A stretch of DNA of 64,000 bases from Okeania sp. KiyG1 (GCF_014132355.1 NZ_BLZO01000031.1:1-64000), one strand, 5' to 3'. Numbered from the stretch's first letter, positions 29,929 to 40,413 are shown. The notes: generated by a model not told the origin, from the sequence alone. Translations and numbers: made by a program.

Positions 29929-30531
29929 TTATTTTTGAGCGACAATACAAGTTGCTACTGGATAATCTGGATGAAAAGCATCTAATTCTTCAGTAGTTAA
30001 TTCTTCAGTAGATATGCCATGATAACTAGCTATTACGGTAATCACATTACCATAAACATATAATTTGTGCCAAGAAAAATTTCTAAACATCCAAGCAAAA
30101 GCATCTGGTAAAGGTCGCCAATAGTCCATTGGTGTAGCATGAAGTCTAATTGCACTGGGAACCATTGCAAAACATTTTCCTCCCGGTTTTAACCAAGTAT
30201 AAATATTTTGTACGACCTGCCAAGGTGCATAACAATGCTCTAGGACATTAAAAGTGATAATAGAATCAAAAGACTCTTGTTTAATTACTGAAGAATCGTG
30301 AGCATCACCTATTATATCTATACCTGACCCTGGTTCGATATTCATCACTTGATAGGATGAACCAGGGTTAACTTCATAAAAGTCTTTATCTTTAGGAGTA
30401 CCACCAATTTCTAGTATTTTGCCAGTTATTTGAGGTTGAACTTCTTGAAGAAATTGACTTAAATAGTATCGGTCAACTGGTGTTCCTCTGGTTAACCCAA
30501 ATGCTTGACAAATAGGAACTGTCTTTTTCAA
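29929..30531 (-). CDS. SAM-dependent methyltransferase, N-terminus uncertain
   Basis: It carries a class I methyltransferase domain: KILEIGGTPKDKDFY (motif I), ESFDSIITFNVLEHCYAPW (motif IV) and WLKPGGKCFAMVPS. The only standard start is TTG 30531. However, the same frame stays open upstream for 84 more codons (SDKSLLLFGKGFRSF..., FFQLVIYLEKIGFLSPS) with protein-like composition and no ATG, GTG or TTG. It reaches exactly the stop of the 83-codon frame upstream. I infer a frameshift near 30783 that split a longer gene of about 365 codons. Probable role is sugar or glycan modification with the adjacent glycosyltransferase. Confidence 0.7.
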   Translation of the reverse strand: MKKTVPICQAFGLTRGTPVDRYYLSQFLQEVQPQITGKILEIGGTPKDKDFYEVNPGSSYQVMNIEPGSGIDIIGDAHDSSVIKQESFDSIITFNVLEHCYAPWQVVQNIYTWLKPGGKCFAMVPSAIRLHATPMDYWRPLPDAFAWMFRNFSWHKLYVYGNVITVIASYHGISTEELTTEELDAFHPDYPVATCIVAQK

Positions 30532-30782
30532 GTCTCCCCAATTAAGATTATGGGTAGAGGGTGATAAAAAACCGATTTTCTCTAAATAGATAACTAATTG
30601 AAAAAAACTATCAGGTGTCTTTATCTGTTCTAAATCATTTTTAAGATTAGCTTCAGAAAAAAATTGGTTTAGTATCTGATAGTTATTTTGACTAAGGGAT
30701 GCTAGTTCATATTCTTCTTCTTTTTCGATAAAGCTACGAAATCCTTTCCCAAAAAGGAGTAAACTTTTATCTGATAAGAAAA

Positions 30783-31034
30783 TTATGGCATGATTTTTAG
30801 ATGTTGATATTGTTGAAGTTTTGCGGTGATTTCTTTTTGATTATTCGCTGATTGGACTCGTTGAAATATTTTATAAGCAGATTCAATATCGTGTTCATGC
30901 ACAAATATTTCTAAAATAGTTAACCAAGATTGATAATGAATAATTTCTGGTGGACGCTGACTCCAAGCAAAGATAGCATTGACTTGAGAATCTTCAAGTT
31001 TTAAGAAAGCATTAGGTATATATTGTTTAGCCAT
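30783..31034 (-). CDS. Short helical protein, probably the N-terminus of the methyltransferase gene
   Basis: This 83-codon frame starts MAKQYIPNAFLKLED and has a TPR-like helix pair (IFVHEHDIESAYKIFQRVQS). It ends KIMP-stop exactly where the longer methyltransferase frame opens. It may be a free small protein, but the better reading is one end of a frameshifted gene. Confidence 0.5.
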   Translation of the reverse strand: MAKQYIPNAFLKLEDSQVNAIFAWSQRPPEIIHYQSWLTILEIFVHEHDIESAYKIFQRVQSANNQKEITAKLQQYQHLKIMP

Positions 31035-31308
31035 ATTCTGATTTATGATTGTTATTTCTTTTTCTTTCTTTAGCTATATGAACTTAAAAAAATAGGAACT
31101 AAGAAATACACTGTCTTAAATAGAGCTTGCTGATTAGCTCTCTAAGTATTTATAGATAAAGGTTTTAGATAACTGCAAAAAGTTAGTATTTTTCGCAGAC
31201 AAGGGTAGAAAAATCAAGCGAAAATTCTTCCGATTACTTCCTTTATAATTCTTTGTTCTTCCTGACTCCTGACTCCTAAGTTCCCTCATAATACTTTTTC
31301 ACCAAACC

Positions 31309-32469
31309 CTAAATAGTCATTGGGGAGTCAACATAAATATTTGGTTCTTGTAGATAAAATTCAATGCCAAATTTTTTCAGCTCCTTAGAAATCGTTTGAT
31401 TAGCAACTTCCAAAAGTCGCTTTCTTAATTGGATAGAATTTTCACTAGAACCGAGAATAAAGAAAGTTATTCTCGCCCGACATTTATCTGTATGTTCATG
31501 GTCAAATACTGCTATTTTTGTACTTCCTGGGTCAATACCAAAAACTGAATCTGTACTATTTTTAACCACTTGCTGAACTAGAGCTTTTTCTCGTTCTATC
31601 AGTTTTTTAGTAAAGTCTAAATATAATAAGACCATCACTTTTTTACCACGGGTAATATTCTCAATTCCTGCATTGGCTAATTGATTATTAGGAACAATAT
31701 ATAGTGTACCTGTGGCAGCTTTCCTGATTTTTGTAGAGCGCAAACCAATAGATTCTACTCTGCCATACATCTCACCTTCTCCTAATGAAAAACGAATATA
31801 ATCTCCAGGAATAAAAGGACGGTCTAAATACAATACAACAGTACCAAACAATTGCTCCAAAGTTTTGGAAGCAGCAAAACTAATAGCCACACCACCAATG
31901 GATACTCCAGCCAATAAGCCTGTCAATGGAAATCTTTGACTTTGAGCATAACCTATTGTGGCAATAAATCCGATTACTACATTTACTATAGTCTCAAATA
32001 CTAAGAGTAATTCATCAGCTTCTAAGCCAGATTTACGAATAATTTCAATGCCATATATCCTGAGTACTTGCTGAAATAAACGGGAAGCTAACCAGGCAAT
32101 ACTAATCACTACAGCAAGAACTATTAAAGGATTAAAGAAATTGTATAATGCTTTGTATTCTTCCAGCCAAACTGAGGATAGAGAAATTAATATAAATGTT
32201 CCTGCAACTTGGAAAGGTTTTGTCAGTGGACTAATAAAGTTGTTAGTAATTTCTTTGCTTGAACTAGGCAAAAACTTATTAATAATTAATTGCACTATTC
32301 CTGGCGTATATTTTCCTATCAATACAGCTCCCAGGGCAAATATAAAAAAAATTAGATACTGAGGAATGGTAGAACCTTCCAAAAGAACATATAGCTGATT
32401 GACTTCGTTAATTATACTTGAAAAAACATAAGAAACTAAACTATTAAACCGTAATTGGTGAATCCACAT
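31309..32469 (-). CDS. MscS-family mechanosensitive ion channel (copy 2 of a tandem pair)
   Basis: A 386-residue membrane protein with about four N-terminal hydrophobic segments, then the MscS pore helix and beta domain: GVSIGGVAISFAASKTLEQL, LDRPFIPGDYIRF, RVESIGLRSTKIRKA, YIVPNNQLANAGIEN. MscS channels open under membrane tension to release solutes after osmotic downshock. It overlaps the upstream paralogue by 26 bp and shares its ending (YVDSPMTI versus YVDSPITV), so the pair arose by duplication and is translationally coupled. ATG 32469 (MWIHQLRFN) lies inside the end of the preceding gene. Confidence 0.88.
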   Translation of the reverse strand: MWIHQLRFNSLVSYVFSSIINEVNQLYVLLEGSTIPQYLIFFIFALGAVLIGKYTPGIVQLIINKFLPSSSKEITNNFISPLTKPFQVAGTFILISLSSVWLEEYKALYNFFNPLIVLAVVISIAWLASRLFQQVLRIYGIEIIRKSGLEADELLLVFETIVNVVIGFIATIGYAQSQRFPLTGLLAGVSIGGVAISFAASKTLEQLFGTVVLYLDRPFIPGDYIRFSLGEGEMYGRVESIGLRSTKIRKAATGTLYIVPNNQLANAGIENITRGKKVMVLLYLDFTKKLIEREKALVQQVVKNSTDSVFGIDPGSTKIAVFDHEHTDKCRARITFFILGSSENSIQLRKRLLEVANQTISKELKKFGIEFYLQEPNIYVDSPMTI

Positions 32470-33541
32470 ATATACTTGGTTGCTCTATATCAAAAGCAAT
32501 ACCATATTCCTTAAGTTTCAAAGTAATTCTTTGACTAGCATTATCCAACATTTGACGACGTAAATCCATAGATACTTTACCAGAGCCTAAAATAAAAAAT
32601 GTAATCTGTGCTTGAGTTATATCTTGAGAAGTAGAACTTTGTGAATCTTTAAAAGTAATATTAGTATTGCGCGGCTCGATGCCAAATATATCACTGGTAC
32701 TTGTTAAGATAACTTGGCGGATTAATGCTTGTTCTTCAATATCTACATAACGATAAAAAGTTAAGTATAAAATAGACATAACTTTCTTCGCTGCAGTAAA
32801 GTTTTCAATATTTACTTGTGTCAGAGAATTATTAGGGATAATAATTAAAGTACCTTTTCCAGAAGAACGAATTTTAGTCGAGCGTAAACCAATAGATTCA
32901 ACTCTGCCAAAAGTACCATCTGGCAAACCAATATAATCATCTACAACAAAAGGTCTATCTATATAAAGTACGATACCGCCGAGTAATTGACTTAAAGTAT
33001 TTTGAGCAGCAAAAGCAACTGCTATACCTCCGACTCCTAAACTAGCAATAATACCAAATACATTAACTTGATGAGTCTGAGCAAAAATAATAATAGCTAA
33101 TACAATAATGATAAAGTTAGCAATAAATTTACCTACTACAAATAAGTCACTATTAGCTTTTTGATCGCTTCTAAATGCTGCTTCTATTAGATAAACATCA
33201 AAAAACTTTTTAGCAAATTGAAAACCTAACCATGTAGTTGTAATAGTTAAAATTAAACTAAGAGTAATTTCCAGAATATATAGCTCGGAATATGGTGTAA
33301 CAGCTAGAAGAGTTATCTCAGATATTGCTAAAGCAATAACTACTCCAATTAATAATTTATTCGGAGATATGATAATTTTATATGCTTCGGAAATTTCTGT
33401 AGATACTATCTTGCTGATTAATTCAGGCAGTTTACGAATTCCGACAATTGCGACTACTCCTATTATTCCTATAGCAAATATTCGCAGAAGTTGATTAATA
33501 TCTATTACTATTTCTTCTGGCAATTGAATAGTTTCAAGCAT
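32444..33541 (-). CDS. MscS-family mechanosensitive ion channel (copy 1 of a tandem pair)
   Basis: A 365-residue paralogue of the next gene. Four to five hydrophobic segments precede the MscS domain: GVGGIAVAFAAQNTLSQLLG, IDRPFVVDDYIGL, GRVESIGLRSTKIRSSG, IIIPNNSLTQVNIEN. It is first in the operon, so the promoter should lie in the repeat-rich gap beyond 33541. Together with the channel at 11.6 kb, three MscS-type genes occur in 22 kb, which fits a marine organism under osmotic change. Specific gating is unknown. Confidence 0.88.
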   Translation of the reverse strand: MLETIQLPEEIVIDINQLLRIFAIGIIGVVAIVGIRKLPELISKIVSTEISEAYKIIISPNKLLIGVVIALAISEITLLAVTPYSELYILEITLSLILTITTTWLGFQFAKKFFDVYLIEAAFRSDQKANSDLFVVGKFIANFIIIVLAIIIFAQTHQVNVFGIIASLGVGGIAVAFAAQNTLSQLLGGIVLYIDRPFVVDDYIGLPDGTFGRVESIGLRSTKIRSSGKGTLIIIPNNSLTQVNIENFTAAKKVMSILYLTFYRYVDIEEQALIRQVILTSTSDIFGIEPRNTNITFKDSQSSTSQDITQAQITFFILGSGKVSMDLRRQMLDNASQRITLKLKEYGIAFDIEQPSIYVDSPITV

Positions 33542-34765
33542 AAATAGCTTTTCCTTTAAAATTATACTTAATCCGATTTTCAGAACCCCTTTTTAAATAT
33601 CAATTAATACCATAACTCACGCATTATTGCTACATCTCCTTGAGAATAGATTGTAGGGACGTTGTATGCAACGTCTGTACATAGTATATCGTAGGGTTTA
33701 AAGACATTAAAATATCTTGACTTAATGCCGATAATCCTTACAAACATTACTGAATCATTATTATTACTTAATAACTGAAATCTTAGTGAAGTATAGCATT
33801 ATTTTTGGAATAGGTATAAGTTTATTTATATCAAGCAGTTAGGGTATAGAAATAAGAGATGTATGAGAACCGGATTTAATATTAAGTAAGCATTCAGCAC
33901 TTCAGCACTTCAGCACTTCAGCACTTCCCTGCGGGATGGGCTCGCATTCAGCTATTGCCTTTAGTTTGAGATAAAAGCTTTACTAATTGAGGTATAATTT
34001 ATACTTACTACCAAAGTTTGCTTTAAAGTCTATATTTATATAAATTTTATCATGAGAGCTGATAGCTGACAGCTAATAGCTGTTTGCGCAGCAGTCCGCA
34101 GGAAATGCTTACAATATTACTCTGTAAATTTGATTTGATTTTTATTTATTAAACGCCTGAAAAAATAATGCTAGAAAAAAAAAGGCTGAAAATTATGCCT
34201 AAAAATACCTTCTCTAATCCTATAGCAAAGAACGAGTTGGTGTTTCACTTATGCGGATGATAAACCGTAAGACAGGGAAATGTTTTTCCTACTTTTCCCT
34301 GTTCCCTGCTATATAAGCTAGCTATTTCGATTTTTTCTACTTTTTTTCTGATTTGTTTATTACTTCTGACTTCTTTCCTCTTATACCATGTATGAAAAAA
34401 GAATGTTACGAATAATAAGCGCCATTAAAAGACTTTATATGAAATATCTGTTTGGCGAAAAGGATAATTTACGACATCAAAAATGGTATTCAACCTATTC
34501 ATCCTGACTCCTGACTTCTAAGAAATACCCTAGATATTTGTAGCAAACATTTATCAATTTGGTATTACTTCTTCCTCGCTGATACCATTTGTCACAAACA
34601 CTTATCAAGTTGGCATTAAATTCTATTCTAAAATCCTCAAAAATGTTGAGTTATCAGAGAAGCGATCGCCTAAATTATATTATTGATTAATGCATTAAAT
34701 TAATTAAAAAGTTAGCGATAGTGCCGAAAATGCTGAAAACTACCGCTTTTTATTTCAGATTATTT
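33542..34765. other. Gap of about 1.2 kb with MITE-4 and palindromes
   Basis: No gene is seen. It contains a palindromic mini-element (arms GTAGGGACGTTG and CAACGTCTGTAC, 33653-33680), a MITE-4 copy (33886-34112) and a pair of TTTGTAGCAAACATTTATCA-type palindromic segments near 34531 and 34584 that recur at 23470 and 39363. A HIP1 octamer is at 34662. Confidence 0.45.
33886..34112. repeat. MITE-4 copy with target duplication
   Basis: It runs from GTAAGCATTCAGC to GAAATGCTTAC with a 9-bp tandem repeat (CAGCACTTC) at its left. The 26-nt mini-element at 34080-34105 replaces part of the right end. Flanks AATATTAA and AATATTAC match at seven of eight positions, consistent with an 8-bp target duplication. 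Confidence 0.65.
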
Positions 34766-34969
34766 TTACTTAGGAAATTCAGGAATTACCCATTTAGGAG
34801 GAGCCATTCTTTTCTTCATAACTGCTTCTTCAGCTATTTCCAACATTTTATCCAAGGGAGTATTATCAATAAATTTTGATGTTTCTTTGGCATAATTCTG
34901 ATTCGGACATTTATCACCCAAAAGACATCCATTAAGACAATCTTCTGGACAATTTACAGTATTTTCCAT
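34766..34969 (-). CDS. Small conserved Cys-rich cyanobacterial protein
   Basis: A 67-residue protein with four or more N-terminal cysteines in CPEDCLNGCLLGDKCPN, suggesting a metal site. A helix follows (LDKMLEIAEEAVMKK), then the closing APPKWVIPEFP. I recall similar small proteins of unknown function in many cyanobacteria, but cannot check. The ordered motif pattern and an upstream purine run (CAGAGGAAA before ATG on the minus strand) support a real gene. Confidence 0.75.
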   Translation of the reverse strand: MENTVNCPEDCLNGCLLGDKCPNQNYAKETSKFIDNTPLDKMLEIAEEAVMKKRMAPPKWVIPEFPK

Positions 34970-35120
34970 CCTATTTTCCTCTGGTAGTTTAGTAATTTTA
35001 TAGCAGATAACTTTTTCTAATTATCCGCTTCAGTAGTCATCATTTAACTTTCAATATTATCATAAGCTCTATTCTACTCTCAATAGCTTTTTGCAGTCTG
35101 CTCTGATAGTTTAATTCATA

Positions 35121-35295
35121 GTAAGCATTCAGCCGTCAGCTATTAGCTATCAGCTATTAATTTTAGGGAAGGTAAAAGCAACCTTTGAAATTGAAAAAGA
35201 ATAAAAAGTTACTACCAAAGTTCCTGGAAAAAACCTCAGAAGTAATTATTCATTACTAATTGCTGATAGCTGACTGCTGATAGTTGAATGCTTAC
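35121..35295. repeat. MITE-4 copy with perfect 8-bp target duplication
   Basis: Ends GTAAGCATTCAGC and TTGAATGCTTAC, 175 bp. AATTCATA occurs immediately on both sides (35113-35120 and 35296-35303). Confidence 0.75.
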
Positions 35296-35357
35296 AATTC
35301 ATATTAACAAAAGGTACTTTTTTGCACTTCCCTTCCAACCCTTCAACTCCCACTACC

Positions 35358-35573
35358 TTACCGAAAAATCGTGGTCTAAAGCCTTCCCTTTTAAAGGGAT
35401 AAAAAGCGGTCAAGGGATGGCGTACTTTGAAGCGGATCTGTCAAGAGCGGGTCTCCTCCCCATATCCAATTGACCAAGAGAAAAGAGAATTCCGTATTTT
35501 CTTTCCTCCTTATTGCAGAGGTACTGATAACGCAGTTCCGACCATAGGAGGCTAACTGATAACTGAAATGACC
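35358..35573. repeat. MITE-3 copy
   Basis: It starts TTACCGAAAAATCGTGG and carries the CCTTCCCTTTTAAAGGGAT hairpin and the segment AGAGAATTCCGTATTTTC. It ends CTGATAACTGAAATGACC. The GCAGTTCCGACC mini-element interrupts it at 35532-35553. Confidence 0.6.
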
Positions 35574-35633
35574 TTCATAATCAATAAATTGAGCGATACG
35601 GCTGACCCAGCTCCTCGAACGCCAGATATAGCG

Positions 35634-37061
35634 TTAAATTGATGAGTGATTATTTCTATCAATTAAAAAATATGTATTCATCCTTCCTTTACCCTTAATC
35701 ATAATAGTTCCTCTGGGATTTAATATATATTTTTCTTTTAAATAATTAGAAGTTTTTTCTGTTACTTGAATAGCATTAGATACACCATGAGATTCCATTC
35801 GACTTGCAGTATTAACAGCATCACCCCAAAGGTCATAAATAAATTTTTTTCTACCAATAACACCTGCAATAACAGGACCAGTATTAATGCCAATTCTAAT
35901 ACTAAGCTGCATATTATTTTTTTGATTAAAATCAACAATTGCCTGCTGCATATCCAGAGCCATTTCAGCAATTGCTTCAGCATGATCCTGTCTTGGATTT
36001 GGTAAACCTCCAACTACCATATAAGCATCTCCAATAGTTTTAATTTTTTCCAAACAATATTTATCAGTTAACTCATCAAAACAAGAAAATATTTCATTAA
36101 GTAAATTAACTAACTCTGTAGGAGGAATATTTTCTGATAACTGAGTAAAACCTACTAAATCAGCAAACAAAATAGTTACTTCTGCAAAACTTTCAGCAAT
36201 ATTTTCCTGTTCTTCCTTTAATTTTTCTGCAATAGGTTTAGGCAAAATATTTAACAACAATCGTTCCGATTTTTTTTGTTCAGCAGACAATACCTTTTCT
36301 GCTTGCTTACGTTTCTCAATTTCTCTAGAAACTCGATTAAACATTTGATTAAAAGCCACCATTACCTCTCCTAATTCATCTTGCCGTTGAACAGAAAGAG
36401 AATAAAATTTAACCCCGTCACCATTTTTACTCAAAGCTTCTCCAGCAGCAATTAAATCATCTCTTAACCTCAAAACTGGAGAAATTAAACACACTCCTAG
36501 AACTAGCATTGTCACCAAAGTAACGAAAAGAGATATGACAATTACAAGCACAGCAATTCTACCAATAAAAGCATATAACTTTGGCTGAATATTAGAAGTA
36601 TCATGACGGGCAATTAATGTGTAATTAATTCCCAAATAATCTGCTGACAATGCCACATCATACCGTTTACCATCTCGACTTCTAACACGCAAAATATCTT
36701 TGTTTTTGAGGTCATCAAAGTCTATATCAGGAGCTTCACCAATTGTTTCTATTAACTTTCCCTGAAAATCATAAATTGTGACTCCCAAAACCACAGAGTC
36801 TTGGGTTAATGTTTTGACTTTTGCCTGAAACATACCATTAGACTTCATACTGGTTTGAGTTAGACGCACAATAGAATTAAAAATCGCTCCAGAAACATCT
36901 TCTAGTTGGCGAAGAAGTTCATCTTCCCGACGCTTATAAGATGGAATTAAAATTACAGCCTCAATTACTAAAATACTGGCAAATATCCACAATACTATTT
37001 TTCTAGATAAACGTGCTCTAAAAAAACAAAATAGCCCGGAAATTTTAATAAACATATACAA
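35634..37061 (-). CDS. Membrane-bound class III adenylate cyclase with HAMP domain
   Basis: A 475-residue cAMP-forming enzyme. An N-terminal membrane helix (residues about 20-42), an extracytoplasmic sensor of about 120 residues, a second helix (about 165-195), a HAMP linker (SPVLRLRDDLIAAGEAL), a coiled coil with LLLNILPKPIAEKLKE, then the catalytic domain (about 285-470). Metal aspartates are in ILFADLVGFTQLSE and TIGDAYMVVGG. The adenine-selecting pair is K of EKIKTIGD and D of YDLWGDAVNTASRM, so the product is predicted to be cAMP. It is a single gene, flanked by repeats. The cNMP-binding channel at 11.6 kb is a possible target, which is speculative. Confidence 0.92.
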   Translation of the reverse strand: MYMFIKISGLFCFFRARLSRKIVLWIFASILVIEAVILIPSYKRREDELLRQLEDVSGAIFNSIVRLTQTSMKSNGMFQAKVKTLTQDSVVLGVTIYDFQGKLIETIGEAPDIDFDDLKNKDILRVRSRDGKRYDVALSADYLGINYTLIARHDTSNIQPKLYAFIGRIAVLVIVISLFVTLVTMLVLGVCLISPVLRLRDDLIAAGEALSKNGDGVKFYSLSVQRQDELGEVMVAFNQMFNRVSREIEKRKQAEKVLSAEQKKSERLLLNILPKPIAEKLKEEQENIAESFAEVTILFADLVGFTQLSENIPPTELVNLLNEIFSCFDELTDKYCLEKIKTIGDAYMVVGGLPNPRQDHAEAIAEMALDMQQAIVDFNQKNNMQLSIRIGINTGPVIAGVIGRKKFIYDLWGDAVNTASRMESHGVSNAIQVTEKTSNYLKEKYILNPRGTIMIKGKGRMNTYFLIDRNNHSSI

Positions 37062-37805
37062 TTTATTTTTTGATAAATTTACTAATAGTTTGTACGACTA
37101 ACCCTCAAATAAAACAATTAAAATTTCATCAATATCTCTGTTATAGCACTACAAAGATAGCTCCGAATATTGCAGAAATTACCTTTTTCATCAACTATAG
37201 CAATTCCAAATGATTTGTAAAAACTCTGAAACTTTTACCGAAAAATCGTGGTCTAAAGCATCCCCTTTTCAGGCAGGGTCAATTTATTGTCAGCAGATAA
37301 AAAAGGAGGGGGTGGGGAGTGTGGGGAGTGTGGGAAGCACAGAATCTCAAAAAAATATAGGGTTGTAAATATTCTCTGACGACAAAGAATTAGCCCTGCT
37401 CTTTTAAGGGGATAAAAAGCGGTCGATCTTTGGAGCTTCCTGTAGGATTGAATGGTGAGGAGACCTCGCTATATCCAATCGACAAAGAGAAAAGAGAATT
37501 CCGTATTTTCTTGCCTCCTTATTGCGGAGGTACTGATAACTGAAATAACCCCTGTTGCATTTTAGGAGTTTTAATCTAGGTGGAGTATAATAAAAGTTAT
37601 ACGTAAATACAGTCATATATAGTCAAATCATGTCAAACATCTTCGTTGATTTGTGCAAAAGAGCGCCTTTATATTTGACAAAATTTAATAACTCAAAGGC
37701 AATATGTTTAATAGTATAATGAAATTGGCACGCTTAGTTCCAGACTAAATAATCAGAAAAATTCCGAAATCCTCGAATCCTAATATAATTTTAACCCCTT
37801 GATTT
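37062..37805. other. Gap with a nested MITE-3
   Basis: A MITE-3 copy (37235-37550) is split at its CCCCTTTT hairpin by an insert at about 37271-37410, whose ends (GCAGGGTCAATTTATTGTC and GACAAAGAATTAGCCCTGC) are imperfect inverted repeats. The rest, including 37551-37805 before the tnpB remnant, holds no recognisable gene. Confidence 0.5.
37235..37550. repeat. MITE-3 copy carrying a nested element
   Basis: It starts TTACCGAAAAATCGTGG and ends ACTGATAACTGAAATAACC. The hairpin halves CCCCTTTT and TTTTAAGGGG are separated by about 140 bp containing GGGAGTGT tandem units. Confidence 0.55.
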
Positions 37806-39099
37806 ATGAGATTAGTTGAGAGACATATCCCATACAAAAAATCATCGGTTTTATGATGAAATTGACAGACTATGTTTCTTGTCAAAAAATCTTTATAACT
37901 ATGGCAATTATTTAGTTCGTCAATCTTTCATCTTTGAAAATAATTATCGTCACTATTACGACCTGCAAAAAACACTCTCTACTCAATCAGATTATCAAGC
38001 AATACCAGCTAAAGTCTCTCAACAAATATTGATGATACTAGATAGAAACACCGAAAAGCTTTTTAGCAGCAAACGAAGTTTATCTAAAGAACCCATCAAA
38101 GTTTAAATCTCGTCCTCGTCTTCCTGGATATAAAAATAAAATAACGGGAAGAAATATTGTGGTTTATACCACACAAGCCATCAGCAAGAGACAATTAAAA
38201 CAAGGAATTATTAATCCCAGTAAAACAGGGATTTATATAAAAACATTAGTACCTACTTCACAAATTAAACAAGTTCGTCTCATCCCTAGACTTAACCATT
38301 ATGTAATTGAGGTGATTTATGAGAAATGTGAAAAACAATACGAGCTAGAGAAAAATCGTTGTGCCAGTATTGATATAGGATTAAACAATCTAGCTACATT
38401 AACTTTTAATCAAGCCGGAATAAAACCACTCTTGATAAATGGCAGACCGTTAAAATCTATCAATCAATACTATAACAAAGTGAAAAGCTTCCTACAATCT
38501 CAACTCCAGGAAAATCAATCAAGCCTCAGACTAAAAAAGCTTATGTTAAAGAGAGAATTCAAAATCAATGACTATCTTCATAAATCATCTCGTTTAATTA
38601 TTAATACCCTGATTAATCATAAAATAGGAACTCTGATAATTGGGCACAATGAAGAATGGAAGCAGAAGATAAGTTTAGGGAAAAGAAACATTTCATATTT
38701 TGTCTGTGTTCCCTATAACAAGTTAATAGAAATGTTATCTTATAAAGCCAAGATGGTAGGAATAGATGTAATTATTACAGAAGAATCTTATACGTCAAAA
38801 GCAAGCTTTATAGATAATGATTTGATTCCAGTGTACAAGGAAGGTGAGAAAAATAAAGTCACTTTCTCAGGAAAAAGAATAAAAAGAGGAATGCAATCGT
38901 ACCGCCAGCAAAAAATTAATTAATGAGTTACGTCAACGGTTCTTTGAACATTATGAGAAAAGCAGTCCCAAATGTTTTTGACTATGGGATAGAGGAGCCA
39001 GTGCGTTGGGCGGGTCCCCCGACAGTCACGCAACTGGCGTGGTGTTGTAGTTCACCCAGTCAGGGTAACTCCTGCAAAATAAAGATGTGTCATATTTGA
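37806..39099 (+). pseudogene. TnpB (IS1341-type), frameshifted
   Basis: ATG 37806 gives MRLVERHI, then the frame shifts to NHRFYDEIDRLCFLSKNLYN. It breaks again near 38100 and resumes in a 254-codon frame with RuvC-I (IDIGLNNLATLTFN), GTLIIGHNEEWKQ and ITEESYTSKASFIDN. A last break near 38915 precedes YVNGSLNIMRKAVPNVFDYG. Three to four lesions make it inactive. It is the same subfamily as the copy at 27903. Confidence 0.82.
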
Positions 39100-40022
39100 C
39101 TATATTTTTATGAACTATATAGACTCTAATACTACTTCTCTATTAAGCTACCCTGAATAAAAGATGATAATTGTCAGTGTAATAATAAGTACCTGTGAAA
39201 AATTTGTTTAATATTTGTAAGTAGGGAGTAGAGATTAAATCAATTAAAAATTAACAGTTAACAGTTAGTCTTCTAGATTGGAATTGTTTTAACAAGTATA
39301 ACAGAAGGAAGAAATAAGAAGGAAAAATTTTAAGCTTTTAATCTGTTCTAATCTAATACCAATTTTATAAATGTTTGTTACAAATGGTAGAATAAAGAAA
39401 GAAGGAAGAGAAAAGAAGGAAGAAAGGATAAATATTGAAAAAAAGGGGGAAACGATATAAATAACTATCTCAAATGAACTGAATTAGCTATTTTTCAGCA
39501 TATCCAATCAAGGTCTACTTTTTTGTAGCATTCTTTTTTTAAATTGGTATAAAACCCGAGAATTTTATACTTTATCTACTTTGAAAATTTTGAAAATGTT
39601 GTAAATTTAGGTTTTTGTTATACTAAATCTTTCTTGCTTGTATAGATTATTTTTATTTATGAAGTGAAGAAGTAGAAAACAGAGAAAAATTATAACTCTA
39701 CTTTGAGAAGCTAGGCTTAATATAATTAGGTTTTTACTATAAAATCAAAAATCAAACTCGTTCAAATACTCAGAAATCAAACTAATACTCAGAATCATGG
39801 AATTGATAATACTTGTAGGGGAATTTAAACTCTGTTTAATGGATGCACCGCAGGTAACGCTTAGATATGAAACTAATGGTAGAGAAGGTAGATATAATTA
39901 GTAGTTACCTACTCCCTACTTCTCTACTCCCTACTTCTCTACACAAAAAGTGGATAATTTACTAGATATCAATTTTAAAGAAACCTAAAATCACCCATAA
40001 ATGTTGATAATTTAACTGCTGC
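39100..40022. other. Gap of about 0.9 kb
   Basis: No gene is seen. TACCAATTTTATAAATG and TTACAAATGGTA near 39357-39391 form a palindrome. With AAATTGGTATAA near 39540 it may bound a degraded MITE-7 of about 190 bp. The rest is AT-rich. Confidence 0.4.
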
Positions 40023-40388
40023 CTAACTTACTAATACTTGGTTAAGTAACTTATAAAGAATAGAATTAATAAAACCTAATGCTAAAGCACCAATCAAAGC
40101 ACTCCAAAATCCCCAGCGTAACCGAAACCCAGTGACAAACCAAGCAGCTAAACCAAAGATAGCAATATTCATCAGTAGAATAAAAAGATCTTCTGAAAGC
40201 ACAAACTTAATAGGCAAAGCTAAAGTAACCAAAAGTGGGCGAGCTAAAGCATTCAATAGCCCAAAAACTCCTGAAGAAATTAAAGCAATATTAAAGTCAT
40301 CAATTTCTACACCCGTTGGCAACTTAGAAATAATAAACAAACTAAGAGCAGTAACAAACCAAAGAATCAAAAGTTCTACAATACTCAT
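40023..40388 (-). CDS. Phage-holin-4-2-like (DUF360-type) small membrane protein
   Basis: A 121-residue integral membrane protein with four predicted helices (LLILWFVTALSLFIISKL; ISSGVFGLLNALARP; DLFILLMNIAIFGLAAWFV; WSALIGALALGFINS). The pattern matches the conserved bacterial family named after a holin fold. Its function is unknown; a lytic role is not implied. It lies 25 bp after the ychF reading frame on the same strand and is probably co-transcribed with it. Confidence 0.8.
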   Translation of the reverse strand: MSIVELLILWFVTALSLFIISKLPTGVEIDDFNIALISSGVFGLLNALARPLLVTLALPIKFVLSEDLFILLMNIAIFGLAAWFVTGFRLRWGFWSALIGALALGFINSILYKLLNQVLVS

Positions 40389-40413
40389 TTTTTCTCCTTA
40401 AATTAATAGAAAT

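Larger units (their letters stand above)
34970..35633. other. Gap occupied by MITE-4 and MITE-3 copies
   Basis: MITE-4 (35121-35295) and MITE-3 (35358-35573) fill most of it. A short open frame at 35288-35473 lies over these repeats and is not a gene. Confidence 0.5.

Noticed and set aside
34531-34615. Two repeated TTTGTAGCAAACATTTATCA-like segments as possible CRISPR repeats
   Set aside because: Only two units, palindromic with each other, and similar single copies are scattered elsewhere. No array or cas genes.
35288-35473. A 61-codon plus-strand frame
   Set aside because: It covers the end of a MITE-4 and half of a MITE-3, with no protein-like signal.
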